Shown in pieces: positions 55,175-64,000 of a stretch of 64,000 nucleotides of DNA. The DNA comes from Yonghaparkia sp. Root332 (GTDB taxonomy: Bacteria > Actinomycetota > Actinomycetes > Actinomycetales > Microbacteriaceae): the NCBI RefSeq assembly GCF_001425665.1, contig NZ_LMCX01000001.1:1113651-1177650 (forward strand). Direction: 5' to 3'. A program made the position numbers and the translations under genes. A model generated the notes under the pieces. The model was not told where the DNA came from. It made no database searches and saw nothing but the letters and a program-made list of their open reading frames with translations. Numbering within the stretch: position 1 is the stretch's first letter; each line of letters opens with the position of its first letter.

Positions 55175-57226
55175 GTGACCCGACACGCCCACCCCGGCGC
55201 GCCCGGCGCGGCGAACGGCGATCCCGACGGCCCCGGTCGGCTCGGCGACAGCGGCGACGTGCGCGCGCTCGAGCTCGCCGCCGCCGCCCTCGCGGCGAGC
55301 GCGGGCGTCGCGGGCGGCGTCACCGCCCGCGGACGGCCCGCACTCGGCGGCGCCTACCCCGTCGGCGCCTTCGCGGCCGCCGCCGTCTCCACGACCGCGC
55401 TCGCGCTCGCCGACCTCATCGACCACGACGGGCCCGTGACGGTCGACGCGGCGCTCGCGGGAGCCTGGTTCCGGGCGGCCGTGCGGCCGCGGGCCGAGCA
55501 GCCGAGCCCGTGGGACCCGCTCAGCGGCGACTACCGCGCCGTCGACGGCTGGATCCGGCTGCACATGAACGCTCCGCACCACCGGGCGGCGGCCCTCGCC
55601 GTGCTCGGCCTGGCCCCCGCCGGCGTGACGGCCGACACCGCGGCGGCGCAGCCCGACCGCGAGACCGTCGCTCGCGCCGTCGCGCCCTTCGGCTGCGACG
55701 CCCTCGAGGCCGCGGTCGTGCAGGCGGGCGGGGCGGCCGCCCGACTGCGGTCCGTCGCGGAGTGGAGCGAGCATCCCCAGGGCGTCGCCGTCGCCGCCGA
55801 GCCCCTCATCGCCGTCGAGACGACCGCGATCGCGCGGCCGGACCAGCCGTTCCCGCCCGGCGTGCCCGAGCGCCCCCTCGTCGGCGTGCGCGTGCTCGAC
55901 CTGACGCGCGTGCTCGCCGGGCCCGTCGCGACGCGCACGCTCGCGATGCTCGGGGCCGATGTGCTGCGCATCGACCCGCCCGGCTGGGACGAGCCCGCCG
56001 TCGAGCCCGACATGACCCTCGGCAAGCGCTGCGCCCGCGTCGACGCGCACACCGTCGAGGGGCGCAGCGAGCTCATCGCGCTCGTCGCCGAGGCGGACGT
56101 GATCGTGCACGGCTACCGGCCGGGGGCCCTCGCCGGGCTCGGCCTCGACGACGACACCCTGCGCGCGATCCGCCCCGGGCTCGTCGAGGTCCAGCTCGAC
56201 GCGTGGGGGTACTCGGGGCCGTGGGCGGGCCGGCGCGGGTTCGACTCGCTCGTCCAGCTCGCGACCGGCATCGCCGATCCCGCGACCGCGAGCGTCGCGG
56301 CCCCCGCGCCCTCCGAGGGGGATGCGCACCGCGCACCCGACGCCCCGATCGCCCTGCCCGTCCAGGCCCTCGATCACGCCACCGGGTGGCTGGCCGCGAC
56401 GGCCGCCCTGCGCGCTGTCGCGCACGCCCGCCGCACGGGGGAGGGGTCGCGCAGCCGCCTGTCGCTCGCCCGCACCGCCCTCGAGCTCGAGCGCTTGCGC
56501 GACGCGCTCGGGCCCGCCGAGGCGCACGCCGAGCCGCGCGTGCCGTCGACGCCGCTCGACACCCCGTGGGGGCTCGCCGACGTGCTCGCCTCGCCGCTCG
56601 AGGTCGGGGGAGTCCGCTTGCACACCGTCCACCCGCCGCGCCACCTCGGCTCCGACGACCCGTTCTGGCTCGTCGACGAGCGGCACGACGAGGCGGAGGC
56701 CGAGCGGGTCGCTCCGCGCGGGCCGCGCGCGGTCATCATGCGGCCGACGCGCGCGATCGTGTGGGCGCTGCTGAGCGCCGCGCTCGTGTGGGCGATGCAG
56801 GGGCTGCCCGAGACGCTCGGCGCCGCGCTCCTCGCCCAGCCCGACATCGGCGCGCGCTGGTGGTCGAACCCCGGCTGGGCGGTCGGCGCCGCCGCGCAGG
56901 CGCTCGCGCTCGCGCTCGGCTGGGTCACCCTCTCGCGCCGCCTCGCGGTCGGCCCGACGCTCGCGATCACGAGCGCGCTGGGTCTCGTCGCGCACGTGGT
57001 CGGCGCGACGCTCGCCTACACCGGGTCGCTGCCGACCTCCGGCGAGGCGGCCTGGAACCTCGGGGTCGGTCTCGGCCTCGCGGTCGCCGTCTCGGGGGCG
57101 GCGCTCATCCAGCTCGCCGTCCCCGTGCTGCTCGCGCTGACCCGACCGTTCCTGGGGCGAGCGTCCGCGCGGTCGCGCGCGGTGACGCCGGGCTACGCGC
57201 GTCGCCGCGGCCGCCGGGCCCGCTGA
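55175..57226 (+). CDS. CaiB/BaiF CoA-transferase fused to a C-terminal membrane domain
   Basis: 683 residues. Residues ~1-510 form a family III CoA-transferase with two halves (GDYRAVDGWIRLHMNAPHHR in the first; VGVRVLDLTRVLAGPVATRT, GADVLRIDPPG and WGYSGPWAGRRGFDSLVQ in the second). From Met522 (MRPTRAIVWALLSAALVW) the protein continues with about four membrane helices and a basic tail, a segment not usual for the family. The frame is open throughout. Starts GTG 55175, 6 nt after CAGACT (55163-55168). The membrane part may once have been a separate gene. Confidence 0.82.
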   Translation: MTRHAHPGAPGAANGDPDGPGRLGDSGDVRALELAAAALAASAGVAGGVTARGRPALGGAYPVGAFAAAAVSTTALALADLIDHDGPVTVDAALAGAWFRAAVRPRAEQPSPWDPLSGDYRAVDGWIRLHMNAPHHRAAALAVLGLAPAGVTADTAAAQPDRETVARAVAPFGCDALEAAVVQAGGAAARLRSVAEWSEHPQGVAVAAEPLIAVETTAIARPDQPFPPGVPERPLVGVRVLDLTRVLAGPVATRTLAMLGADVLRIDPPGWDEPAVEPDMTLGKRCARVDAHTVEGRSELIALVAEADVIVHGYRPGALAGLGLDDDTLRAIRPGLVEVQLDAWGYSGPWAGRRGFDSLVQLATGIADPATASVAAPAPSEGDAHRAPDAPIALPVQALDHATGWLAATAALRAVAHARRTGEGSRSRLSLARTALELERLRDALGPAEAHAEPRVPSTPLDTPWGLADVLASPLEVGGVRLHTVHPPRHLGSDDPFWLVDERHDEAEAERVAPRGPRAVIMRPTRAIVWALLSAALVWAMQGLPETLGAALLAQPDIGARWWSNPGWAVGAAAQALALALGWVTLSRRLAVGPTLAITSALGLVAHVVGATLAYTGSLPTSGEAAWNLGVGLGLAVAVSGAALIQLAVPVLLALTRPFLGRASARSRAVTPGYARRRGRRAR

Positions 57227-57350
57227 ACGCGCGGGAGCGCCTCGCCCGAGACGACGGGGGAGGCACGCCGTTCCGCTCCCCGTCGCGGTCACGTGCCACA
57301 ATCGGGCGGCGGCTCCATCGCGGCGAGGGGCGCAGGACAGGAGCATCCTC

Positions 57351-58607
57351 ATGACGTCGTCCCAGGCCATCGCACGTGGACGCATCGGACGCATCGGTCT
57401 CATGGTCGGGCGGGACCCGCGCGAGCGCGGTCGGGTGGTCACACCGCTCGAGCTTCTCTTCGATCTCGCCTTCGTCGCGGCGATCGGGGTCGCCGCCGAC
57501 CAGTTCGCCCATCTGCTCACGCACGGGCACCCGGCCGAGGGCGTGTTCGGCTTCGGATTCGCGATGTTCGCGATCTCGTGGGCCTGGATCGCGTTCTCGT
57601 GGTTCGCCTCGGCGTTCGATACCGACGACTGGTTCTATCGCATCACGACGATGGTTCAGATGACCGGCGTCATCATCCTCGCGCTCGGGCTCCCCGTCTT
57701 CTTCCACTCGCTCGAGGAGGGGCAGCCGCCAGCCAACCTCGTGGTGGTCTCCGGGTACGTGGTCATGCGCGTGGCCATCGTCGTGCAGTGGCTCCGCGTC
57801 GCCCGGCAGGACCCCGAGCATCGGGCGACCGCCATCGGCATGTCCGTCACGACCCTGGTCATTCAGCTCTTCTGGGTCGCCCTGGCGATCGCCGCGCTCC
57901 CGCTGCCGCTGTTCATCGTCATCGGCGTCACGCTCACCGTGATCGAGCTGGCGGCCCCCCGCGTCATCGAGCGGCGCTCGGGCAGCACCCCGTGGCATCC
58001 GCATCATCTGGCGGAGCGGTACGGACTGTTCGCGATCATCGTTCTCGGTGAGGGGGTCTTCGGAACGATCGCCGCGGTCAACGCGCTCGTCGACGTGCAG
58101 GGCTGGAGCGGCGACGCGATCATGGTGGTCGTCGCCGGCACCGCACTCACCTTCGCCATGTGGTGGGCGTACTTCACCCTGCCATCGGGGCCCGTCCTCG
58201 CGCGGTATCGCGACCGTCTCGTCAGCTGGGGCTACGGGCACATCGTCCTCTACACCTCGATCGCCGCCGTCGGCGCCGGCCTGCACGCGGCCGCGTACTT
58301 CATCGAGGGCGAGTCCGAGCTGAGCTCGCTGCTCACGGTGGTCGCGGTCTCGCTTCCCGTGCTCGTCTTCGTGGTCGCGCTCTTCGTGCTCCACACCGCG
58401 CTCGTCGGCGAGGGCGACCCGTTCCACTGGGGCCTGTTCGCCGGAACGATCGCGCTGCTGGTGCTCGCGGTGGCCCTCGCCGCTGCGGGCGTCGCCCTGT
58501 CGATCTGCCTCGTGGTCGTCACGCTCGCGCCGATCCTCATCGTCGTGGGCGATGAGACCGTCGGGCATCGCCACCGCACGGAGCTCCTGTCGCGCGTGCT
58601 CTCCTGA
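57351..58607 (+). CDS. LtrA family membrane protein (low temperature requirement A)
   Basis: 418 residues with about 11-12 membrane helices. TPLELLFDLAFVAAIG and HHLAERYGLFAIIVLGEGV are signature stretches of PF06772. Function unknown in actinobacteria; named for cold growth in Listeria. 124 bp after the CoA-transferase. Confidence 0.9.
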   Translation: MTSSQAIARGRIGRIGLMVGRDPRERGRVVTPLELLFDLAFVAAIGVAADQFAHLLTHGHPAEGVFGFGFAMFAISWAWIAFSWFASAFDTDDWFYRITTMVQMTGVIILALGLPVFFHSLEEGQPPANLVVVSGYVVMRVAIVVQWLRVARQDPEHRATAIGMSVTTLVIQLFWVALAIAALPLPLFIVIGVTLTVIELAAPRVIERRSGSTPWHPHHLAERYGLFAIIVLGEGVFGTIAAVNALVDVQGWSGDAIMVVVAGTALTFAMWWAYFTLPSGPVLARYRDRLVSWGYGHIVLYTSIAAVGAGLHAAAYFIEGESELSSLLTVVAVSLPVLVFVVALFVLHTALVGEGDPFHWGLFAGTIALLVLAVALAAAGVALSICLVVVTLAPILIVVGDETVGHRHRTELLSRVLS

Positions 58608-58614
58608 TCTCGGC

Positions 58615-58660
58615 GCGTCGTCGAGTGCCCCCCGCCGCAGCGGCGGCCGCGCGACGACGC
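58615..58660. terminator. Nested hairpin between convergent genes
   Basis: Outer 9-bp stem GCGTCGTCG/CGACGACGC and inner hairpin CCGCCG-CAG-CGGCGG, between the LtrA and gnd stops. Fits a shared terminator. Confidence 0.65.
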
Positions 58661-58671
58661 AACCGTGAGGC

Positions 58672-60120
58672 TCAGTGCGCGTCCGCCGCCGAGATCTCGC
58701 TCCGGTCGCCGCTCCACAGCGTGTGGAACGTGCCCTCGCGGTCGACGCGCTCGTACGTGTGCGCGCCGAAGAAGTCGCGCTGGCCCTGCACGAGCGCGGC
58801 CGGCAGGCGGTCGGCCCGCAGCCCGTCGTAGTACGAGAGCGACGACGCGAACGTCGGGGTCGGGATGCCCGCGAGCGCGGCCCCCGAGACGACGCGCCGC
58901 CAGGAGGGCAGTGCGCCCGCGACCGCGTCGGCGAAGTACGGCGCCGTGACGAGCGCGACGAGCTCGGGGTCGTCCGCGTAGGCCTCGGTGATGCGGTTGA
59001 GGAACTGGGCGCGGATGATGCAGCCCGCACGCCAGATCTTCGCGATCTCGCCCTTCCTGATGTCCCAGTCGTACTGCTCGGCGCCGGCGACGATCGCGTC
59101 GAAGCCCTGGCTGTAGGCGATGATCTTCGAGGCGTAGAGGGCGCGGCGCACGTCCTCGACGAACGCGGCGCGGTCGCTCACCTCCCACGCGTCGACGGCG
59201 CCCGGGAGGTCGCGCGCGGCGAGGCGCTGGGCCGGCTTCGACGAGAGCGAGCGGGCGAACACGGCTTCCGCGATGCCCGACACGGGAACGCCGAGGTCGA
59301 GCGCCGACTGCACGGTCCATGCGCCGGTGCCCTTGGCGCCGGCCTGGTCGAGGATGACGTCGACGAGCGGCTTGCCGGTCGTCGCATCCACCTGCTTCAG
59401 CACCTCGGCGGTGATCTCGATGAGGTAGCTCTCGAGCTCGCCGCGGTTCCACTCGGCGAAGATCTCGGCGATCTCGGCCGGCTCGAGGCCTCCGACGCGG
59501 CGGAGCAGGTCGTACGCCTCGGCGATGAGCTGCATGTCGGCGTACTCGATGCCGTTGTGGATCATCTTGACGAAGTGGCCGGCGCCGTCGGTGCCGACGT
59601 GGGTCACGCACGGCTCGCCGTCGGCGACCGCCGCGATGGAGCGCAGGATGGGCCCGAGGGTCTCCCACGCCTCGGCCGAGCCGCCGGGCATGATCGAGGG
59701 TCCGTTGAGGGCGCCCTCCTCGCCGCCCGAGATGCCGGCGCCCACGAAGTTGATGCCCGTCGCCCGCACGGCCGCCTCGCGGCGGATGGTGTCGGTGAAG
59801 AGCGCGTTGCCGCCGTCGACGATGATGTCGCCCGGCTCGAAGACCGTCGTGAGGGCGTCGATCACGGCGTCGGTTCCGCGACCGGCCTGCACCATGATGA
59901 TCGCCGTGCGCGGCTTCTGCAGCGCCGCGGCGAACTCGTCGTACGTGCTCGTCGCGATGAACCCGGCCTCGGGGTGGTCGGTGATGAGCGTCTCGGTCTT
60001 CTCGTACGAGCGGTTGAAGACGGCGACCGTGTTGCCCTCGCGGCTGGCGAGGTTGCGGGCGAGGTTCGAGCCCATCACGGCGAGTCCGACGACGCCGATG
60101 TTGGCCTGGGGCTGGGTCAC
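58672..60120 (-). CDS. gnd: 6-phosphogluconate dehydrogenase, decarboxylating
   Basis: 482 residues. NADP loop VGLAVMGSNLARNL, substrate motifs GAGISGGEEGALNGPSIMPG and VKMIHNGIEYADMQLIAEA, and the catalytic Lys/His region WRAGCIIRAQFLN. Converts 6-phosphogluconate to ribulose 5-phosphate. GTG with an AGGAGC site. Divergent from a gluconokinase gene, so gluconate entry and oxidation are linked here. Confidence 0.97.
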   Translation of the reverse strand: MTQPQANIGVVGLAVMGSNLARNLASREGNTVAVFNRSYEKTETLITDHPEAGFIATSTYDEFAAALQKPRTAIIMVQAGRGTDAVIDALTTVFEPGDIIVDGGNALFTDTIRREAAVRATGINFVGAGISGGEEGALNGPSIMPGGSAEAWETLGPILRSIAAVADGEPCVTHVGTDGAGHFVKMIHNGIEYADMQLIAEAYDLLRRVGGLEPAEIAEIFAEWNRGELESYLIEITAEVLKQVDATTGKPLVDVILDQAGAKGTGAWTVQSALDLGVPVSGIAEAVFARSLSSKPAQRLAARDLPGAVDAWEVSDRAAFVEDVRRALYASKIIAYSQGFDAIVAGAEQYDWDIRKGEIAKIWRAGCIIRAQFLNRITEAYADDPELVALVTAPYFADAVAGALPSWRRVVSGAALAGIPTPTFASSLSYYDGLRADRLPAALVQGQRDFFGAHTYERVDREGTFHTLWSGDRSEISAADAH

Positions 60121-60246
60121 GGGGTGCTCCTGAAGGGGGGTGAGGGCGCTCGGCGCCGCGGTCAGAGAGGTGGTGGCACGACCGTCTCCAGCCTATTCCC
60201 TGAACGCTCGGCGCCGGCCCGACGGCCTCCCGCCTACGGTGGAGGC

Positions 60247-60762
60247 ATGCCCGATCGCCCCTCCCTCGTGCTCATGGGCGTCTCGGCCGCCGGCAAGACG
60301 GTCGTCGGTCGTGACGCGGCGGCCCGCGCGGGCGTCGTCTTCCTCGACGCCGACGACCTGCACCCGGCCGCCAACGTGGCCAAGATGGCGGCGGGGCATC
60401 CGCTCGACGACGCCGACCGCGCCCCCTGGCTGGATGCCGTGGGCGCGGCCCTCCGCGACCACCGCCCCTGCGTCATGGCCTGCAGCGCCCTCAAGCGCTC
60501 CTACCGCGCACGACTGCGCGAGCTCGCCCCGGGCACGCTCTTCGCGCTGCTCGACGTCCCCCGCACCGTCCTGGAGGGGCGGCTCGCGCGGCGTCAGGGC
60601 CACTACATGCCGGCGAGCCTGCTCGACTCGCAGCTCGCGACGCTCGAGAGCCCCGCGCAGGGCGAGCTCGTCACGGTGCTCGACGGCGAGCGGAGCATCC
60701 CGCAGCTGGCACAGGAGGTCGCCGACCTGCTGCCGGTGCCGGCGTCGCCCGATGTCGCGTAG
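60247..60762 (+). CDS. gntK: Gluconokinase
   Basis: 171 residues. Walker A MGVSAAGKTVVG, DADDLHPAANVAKMAAGHP, MACSALKRSYRARLR and GHYMPASLLDSQLATLE. Phosphorylates gluconate for Gnd next door. TACGGT (60235-60240) is 6 nt before ATG, indicating a leaderless mRNA. Paralogue of the island copy at 40700. Confidence 0.93.
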   Translation: MPDRPSLVLMGVSAAGKTVVGRDAAARAGVVFLDADDLHPAANVAKMAAGHPLDDADRAPWLDAVGAALRDHRPCVMACSALKRSYRARLRELAPGTLFALLDVPRTVLEGRLARRQGHYMPASLLDSQLATLESPAQGELVTVLDGERSIPQLAQEVADLLPVPASPDVA

Positions 60763-60804
60763 ACTGGCCCACTGAACTTCGGCGAGGAAGGGCGCGTGCC
60801 CTTC
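60760..60804 (+). promoter_or_regulatory. rplY promoter and leader hairpin
   Basis: TAGACT (60760-60765) overlaps the gntK stop codon. The leader to rplY is then ~140 nt and carries GAAGGGC-GCGT-GCCCTTC (60787-60804), a perfect 7-bp stem. It may end gntK transcription or regulate rplY. Confidence 0.5.
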
Positions 60805-60912
60805 GTTATCGACGCGGTGGGCGAGGCGCCAGGTCTTTCCTCACGCGTGAACGCGTTCGAGTCGACACACACGACCGGGTCTCAACGGCCCACTGATCAC
60901 AAGGAGTCCGGC

Positions 60913-61575
60913 ATGTCCGAGAACACCCACCTCGCAGCGGAGGTGCGCTCGAGCTTCGGCAAGGGCGCCGCGCGCAAGATCCGTGCGACGAACAAGATCC
61001 CCGCCGTCATCTACGGCCACGGCACCGAGCCCCGCCACGTCACCCTGCCGGGTCACGAGACGGCTCTTCTGCTCCGCAAGAAGAACGTCGTGCTGACGCT
61101 CGACATCGAGGGCGACGAGCAGCTCGCGCTCGTCAAGGACGTGCAGAAGGACCCGGTGCGCCAGCTCATCGAGCACATCGACCTCATCGTCGTCCGCAAG
61201 GGCGAGAAGGTCGTCGTCGACGTGCCCGTGCACCTCGAGGGCGAGAGCTTCGCCGGCACCATCGCGATGCTCGAGCACACGACCCTCTCGGTCGAGGCCG
61301 AGGCCACGCACATCCCCGAGAGCTTCGTCGTCTCGATCGAGGGCCTCGAGGAGGGCACGCAGATCCTCGCGGGCCAGGTCGAGCTGCCCAAGGGCACGAC
61401 CCTCATCACCGACCCGGAGGCGCTCGTCGTCGTCGTGTCGACCCCGCAGCTCGACACGACCTCCGACGCCGACGGCACGACCGAGGCCGAGGGCGCCGAG
61501 GGCGAGGCCGCTGAGGGCGCTGAGGGCGCCGAGGGCGAGACCGCCGAGGGCGAGTCGACCGAGGCCGCCGAGTAG
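60913..61575 (+). CDS. rplY: 50S ribosomal protein L25/general stress protein Ctc
   Basis: 220 residues. 5S-rRNA-binding L25 domain (SSFGKGAARKIRATNKIPAVIYG) and the longer TL5-type C-terminal domain, ending in a low-complexity Glu/Gly/Ala tail (repeated AEGAEGE). AAGGAG site before ATG 60913. Followed by pth as in most actinobacteria. Confidence 0.96.
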   Translation: MSENTHLAAEVRSSFGKGAARKIRATNKIPAVIYGHGTEPRHVTLPGHETALLLRKKNVVLTLDIEGDEQLALVKDVQKDPVRQLIEHIDLIVVRKGEKVVVDVPVHLEGESFAGTIAMLEHTTLSVEAEATHIPESFVVSIEGLEEGTQILAGQVELPKGTTLITDPEALVVVVSTPQLDTTSDADGTTEAEGAEGEAAEGAEGAEGETAEGESTEAAE

Positions 61576-61616
61576 GCATCATCGTCGGATTCACGAGGCG
61601 TCAGGCACCTCCGGCT

Positions 61617-62204
61617 GTGGCCGACGACGTCTGGCTCGTAGCCGGGCTCGGGAACCCCGGGCCCGGCTACGCCGGCAATCGGCACAACGTCGGCCAGATG
61701 GCGCTCGACGAGCTCGCGCAGCGGCTCGGCGGGAGGTTCTCGCGCCACAGGTCGACGACGATGCTCGCCGAGGTGCGGCTGCGCCCCGGCGGCCCGAAGC
61801 TCGTGCTCGTCAAGCCGCTCAGCTACATGAACACCTCCGGCGGGCCCGTCTCGAGCGCGGCCAAGTACTTCGGCATCCCGCCCGAGCGCGTCGTCGTCCT
61901 GCACGACGACCTCGATCTGCCGTTCGAGTCGATCAAGCTCAAGGCCGACGGCGGGCACGGCGGCCAGAACGGCGTGCGCGACATCATCAAGGCGCTCGGC
62001 ACGCAGGAGTTCCCGCGCGTCCGCATCGGCATCGGCCGCCCGCCCGGGCGGCAGGATGCCGCCGATTACGTCCTGAAGGACTTCCCGGCCGCCGAGAGGG
62101 CGCGCCTGCCGTTCCTCCTCGGCGACGCCGCCGACGCGGTCGAGCTGCTCGTCGAGCAGGGGCTGCTCGCGGCGCAGCAGAGGTTCCACGGCCCGCGCGC
62201 CTGA
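61617..62204 (+). CDS. pth: Peptidyl-tRNA hydrolase
   Basis: 195 residues. Releases peptides from stalled peptidyl-tRNA. VAGLGNPGPGY with Asn13, catalytic His23 (NRHNVGQM), KPLSYMNTSGG, HDDLDLP and GGHGGQNGVRDI. GTG start 41 bp after rplY. Confidence 0.96.
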   Translation: MADDVWLVAGLGNPGPGYAGNRHNVGQMALDELAQRLGGRFSRHRSTTMLAEVRLRPGGPKLVLVKPLSYMNTSGGPVSSAAKYFGIPPERVVVLHDDLDLPFESIKLKADGGHGGQNGVRDIIKALGTQEFPRVRIGIGRPPGRQDAADYVLKDFPAAERARLPFLLGDAADAVELLVEQGLLAAQQRFHGPRA

Positions 62205-62276
62205 CCCGCAGCGCACCCGCTCCGCGCCGCCCGCCACCCGCGCAACCCTCAGCCGCCCGCGCGTACACTCACTCCA

Positions 62277-64000
62277 GTGAGTCTCGAGCGGTTGATCCCG
62301 GCCCTGTCGCGCGCCCGCACGCTCCAGGAGGCGCTCGAGGCCGCGAGGGTCTCGACCGATTTCTCGGTCGTCGAGGGCCTCCGCGCTCCGCTCGTGGCGA
62401 GCATCCTGACTGCTCGTGACGCCCCGCAGTGCCTGCTCGCGATCACCGCGACCGGCCGCGAGTCCGAGGGCCTCATCGACGCGCTTCGCTGCCTGCTGCC
62501 CGACGCGACGATCCTCGACCTCCCCGCGTGGGAGACCCTGCCCCACGAGCGACTGAGCCCGAGCGCCGAGACCGTCGGCCGCCGCATCCGCACCCTGCGG
62601 GCGCTCGCGCAGTGGGCGGATGCCCCCACCGGCCACCTCGTCGTCGTCGCCTCCGTGCGCGCGGCGCTGCAGCCCCTGCCCACGGGTCTCACGAGAATCG
62701 AGCCCGTCGTGCTCGCCGCAGGCGAGCGCGGGCACGAGCTCGCCCCGACGGTCGAGCGGCTCATCGACCTCGCCTACGCGCGCGTCGACATGGTCACGCG
62801 GCGCGGCGAGTTCGCGGTGCGCGGAGGCATCCTCGACGTCTTCCCGGCCGTCGCCGAGCACCCCGTCCGCATCGAGTTCTTCGGCGACGAGGTCGAGCAG
62901 CTGCGCGAGTTCTCCGTCGCCGACCAGCGCTCGCTGCCCGAGCCCGTCGCGCGCATCGAGCTGCCGCCGACGCGCGAGCTCCTGCTCACCGAGAGCGTGA
63001 AGCAGCGGGCGCGCGAGATGCAGCACGAGTTCCCGAGCCTCGCGCAGATGCTCGCGAAGATCGGCGAGGGGATCCCGGTCGAGGGCATGGAGAGCCTCGC
63101 CCCCGCGCTCGTCGACGAGCTCGTCCCCCTCACGCACTACCTCCCGGCCGGCGCGGCGGTCGCCGTCCTGAGCCCCGAGCGCGTCGCGAGCCGGGCGACG
63201 ACGCTTGTCGAGACCAACCGCGAGTTCCTGTCGGCGGCGTGGCACGCGGCCACGGCCGGAGCCGAGGCGCCCATCGACCTCGACGCGGGCGACTTCCTCA
63301 CCGTGAACGGCCTGCGCGCAGCATCCGGTGACCGCCCCTGGTACACGATCAGCGCGTTCGACGCCGACGACCCGGATGTCCTGCGCATCGACGCGACCGA
63401 GCCGCCGAGCTTCGCGGGCATCGCCGGGGGAGCCGTCGACCACGTCGTCGATCGCGTGCGTGACGGGTGGGCCATGGTCGTCGTCGCGGGCGGCGCGGGC
63501 CTGCTCGAGCGCGCGAGCGACGTGCTCTCCGAGCAGCAGGTCGCCGCGCGCATCGTCGACGAGCTGCCCGAGACGCTCGAGCCCGGCGTCGTGCACCTCG
63601 TGCGCGGCAGCGTCGAGCACGGCTTCGAGCTGCCCGAGCTGCGGATCGGCCTGCTGAGCGAGACCGAGTTCTACGGCCGCGCCGTCGGCTACGACTCGCG
63701 CCAGCCGAAGAAGCTCGCGAGCCGCCGCAAGAACGTCGTCGACCCGCTGCAGCTGAAGACCGGCGACTTCGTCGTGCACGCCACGCACGGCATCGGGCGC
63801 TTCCTCGAGCTCGTGCAGCGCGAGGTGTCGACGGGCGGCGGGCGCAGCGCCGTGAAGAGCACGCGCGAGTTCCTGGCTCTCGAGTACGCGCCCTCCAAGC
63901 GCGGCTACCCGGGCGACAAGCTCTACGTGCCGACCGACCAGCTCGACCTGCTGACGCGGTACGTCGGCGGCGAGGCGCCCGCGCTCAGCAAGATGGGCGG
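62277..64000 (+). CDS. mfd: Transcription-repair coupling factor, N-terminal part (runs off the window)
   Basis: 574 codons visible and still open at the right edge. UvrB-homology region (ESEGLIDALRCLLPDATILD, LPAWETLPHERLSPSAETVG, RRGEFAVRGGILDVFP, HPVRIEFFGDEVEQLREF) and the RNA-polymerase-interacting CarD-like domain (DFVVHATHGIGRFLEL, RYVGGEAPALSKMGG). The helicase domains would follow. TACACT (62264-62269) is 7 nt before GTG. Removes stalled RNA polymerase and recruits UvrA. Confidence 0.95.
   Translation, partial: MSLERLIPALSRARTLQEALEAARVSTDFSVVEGLRAPLVASILTARDAPQCLLAITATGRESEGLIDALRCLLPDATILDLPAWETLPHERLSPSAETVGRRIRTLRALAQWADAPTGHLVVVASVRAALQPLPTGLTRIEPVVLAAGERGHELAPTVERLIDLAYARVDMVTRRGEFAVRGGILDVFPAVAEHPVRIEFFGDEVEQLREFSVADQRSLPEPVARIELPPTRELLLTESVKQRAREMQHEFPSLAQMLAKIGEGIPVEGMESLAPALVDELVPLTHYLPAGAAVAVLSPERVASRATTLVETNREFLSAAWHAATAGAEAPIDLDAGDFLTVNGLRAASGDRPWYTISAFDADDPDVLRIDATEPPSFAGIAGGAVDHVVDRVRDGWAMVVVAGGAGLLERASDVLSEQQVAARIVDELPETLEPGVVHLVRGSVEHGFELPELRIGLLSETEFYGRAVGYDSRQPKKLASRRKNVVDPLQLKTGDFVVHATHGIGRFLELVQREVSTGGGRSAVKSTREFLALEYAPSKRGYPGDKLYVPTDQLDLLTRYVGGEAPALSKMG

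Noticed and set aside
54653..57520. 955-codon minus-strand open frame
   Set aside because: Same GC-driven artefact opposite the permease and CoA-transferase genes; no recognisable domain.
61053..63788. 911-codon minus-strand open frame
   Set aside because: Antisense to rplY, pth and mfd; repetitive charged sequence without family features.

Overview
This is chromosomal DNA of a high-GC actinobacterium, most likely of the family Microbacteriaceae. The support is the conserved order metG-tatD-rsmA ... ispE ... ABC-F and glmU-prs-rplY-pth-mfd, an F420-dependent glucose-6-phosphate dehydrogenase, a DUF2510/TM2 protein, RlmC instead of a generic TrmA paralogue, and many genes whose -10 hexamer lies 6 nt before the start codon (leaderless mRNAs). 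No 16S rRNA gene is present, so the family assignment is inference.

Layout. (1) 1-5720: a sugar-catabolism edge with a LacI repressor, an FAD oxidoreductase and a sugar-binding lipoprotein on the minus strand, facing a secreted GH43-like protein. Three copies of a GCTAAT-N4-ATTAGC operator lie between them. (2) 5753-20852: mostly housekeeping (metG, tatD, rsmA, rlmC, ispE, lspA, an ABC-F ATPase, fgd) with a TetR/MFS efflux pair inserted between rsmA and ispE, then small membrane and regulatory genes. (3) 20999-21070: tRNA-Gln(TTG). (4) 21294-42231: a 21-kb carbohydrate island. It holds a CUT1 ABC importer without an ATPase, an IolC-type kinase with a Cgl0159-type aldolase, a GntR regulator, an alcohol dehydrogenase, an epimerase, two SDR/amidohydrolase units, four Gfo/Idh oxidoreductases, a TIM-barrel isomerase, and a tightly overlapping operon for glucuronate (uxaC-uxuB-manD) plus gluconate kinase and a lactonase. 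(5) 42232-47045: a scarred segment made of a duplicated 326-bp sdaA 5' region, two truncated IS ends (IS1380-like) and a Gfo/Idh fragment. Inside it sits a compact peptide-signalling and secretion module: a 35-residue two-cysteine peptide, a histidine kinase, a response regulator, a secreted four-cysteine precursor and a two-helix membrane protein. (6) 47046-64000: sdaA (broken), a SRPBCC protein, glmU, prs, an aminotransferase, a permease, a CoA-transferase fused to a membrane domain, LtrA, gnd and gntK, rplY, pth and the 5' part of mfd.

How it works together. The island appears to import a sugar acid or glycoside, oxidise or isomerise it with Gfo/Idh and TIM-barrel enzymes, and pass uronate carbon through fructuronate and mannonate to 2-keto-3-deoxygluconate. 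No dedicated KDG kinase or KDPG aldolase is seen, so the IolC-like kinase and its partner aldolase are candidates for those steps. gntK and gnd feed gluconate into the pentose phosphate pathway.

The most interesting part is 42994-46303. A perfect 12-bp palindrome (AGCCCTAGGGCT) lies upstream of both the response-regulator gene and the secreted-precursor gene, with the same 24-nt distance to a TAG-type hexamer. That suggests one peptide-controlled regulon producing a secreted, possibly antimicrobial, protein. The function is inferred and not shown by the sequence.
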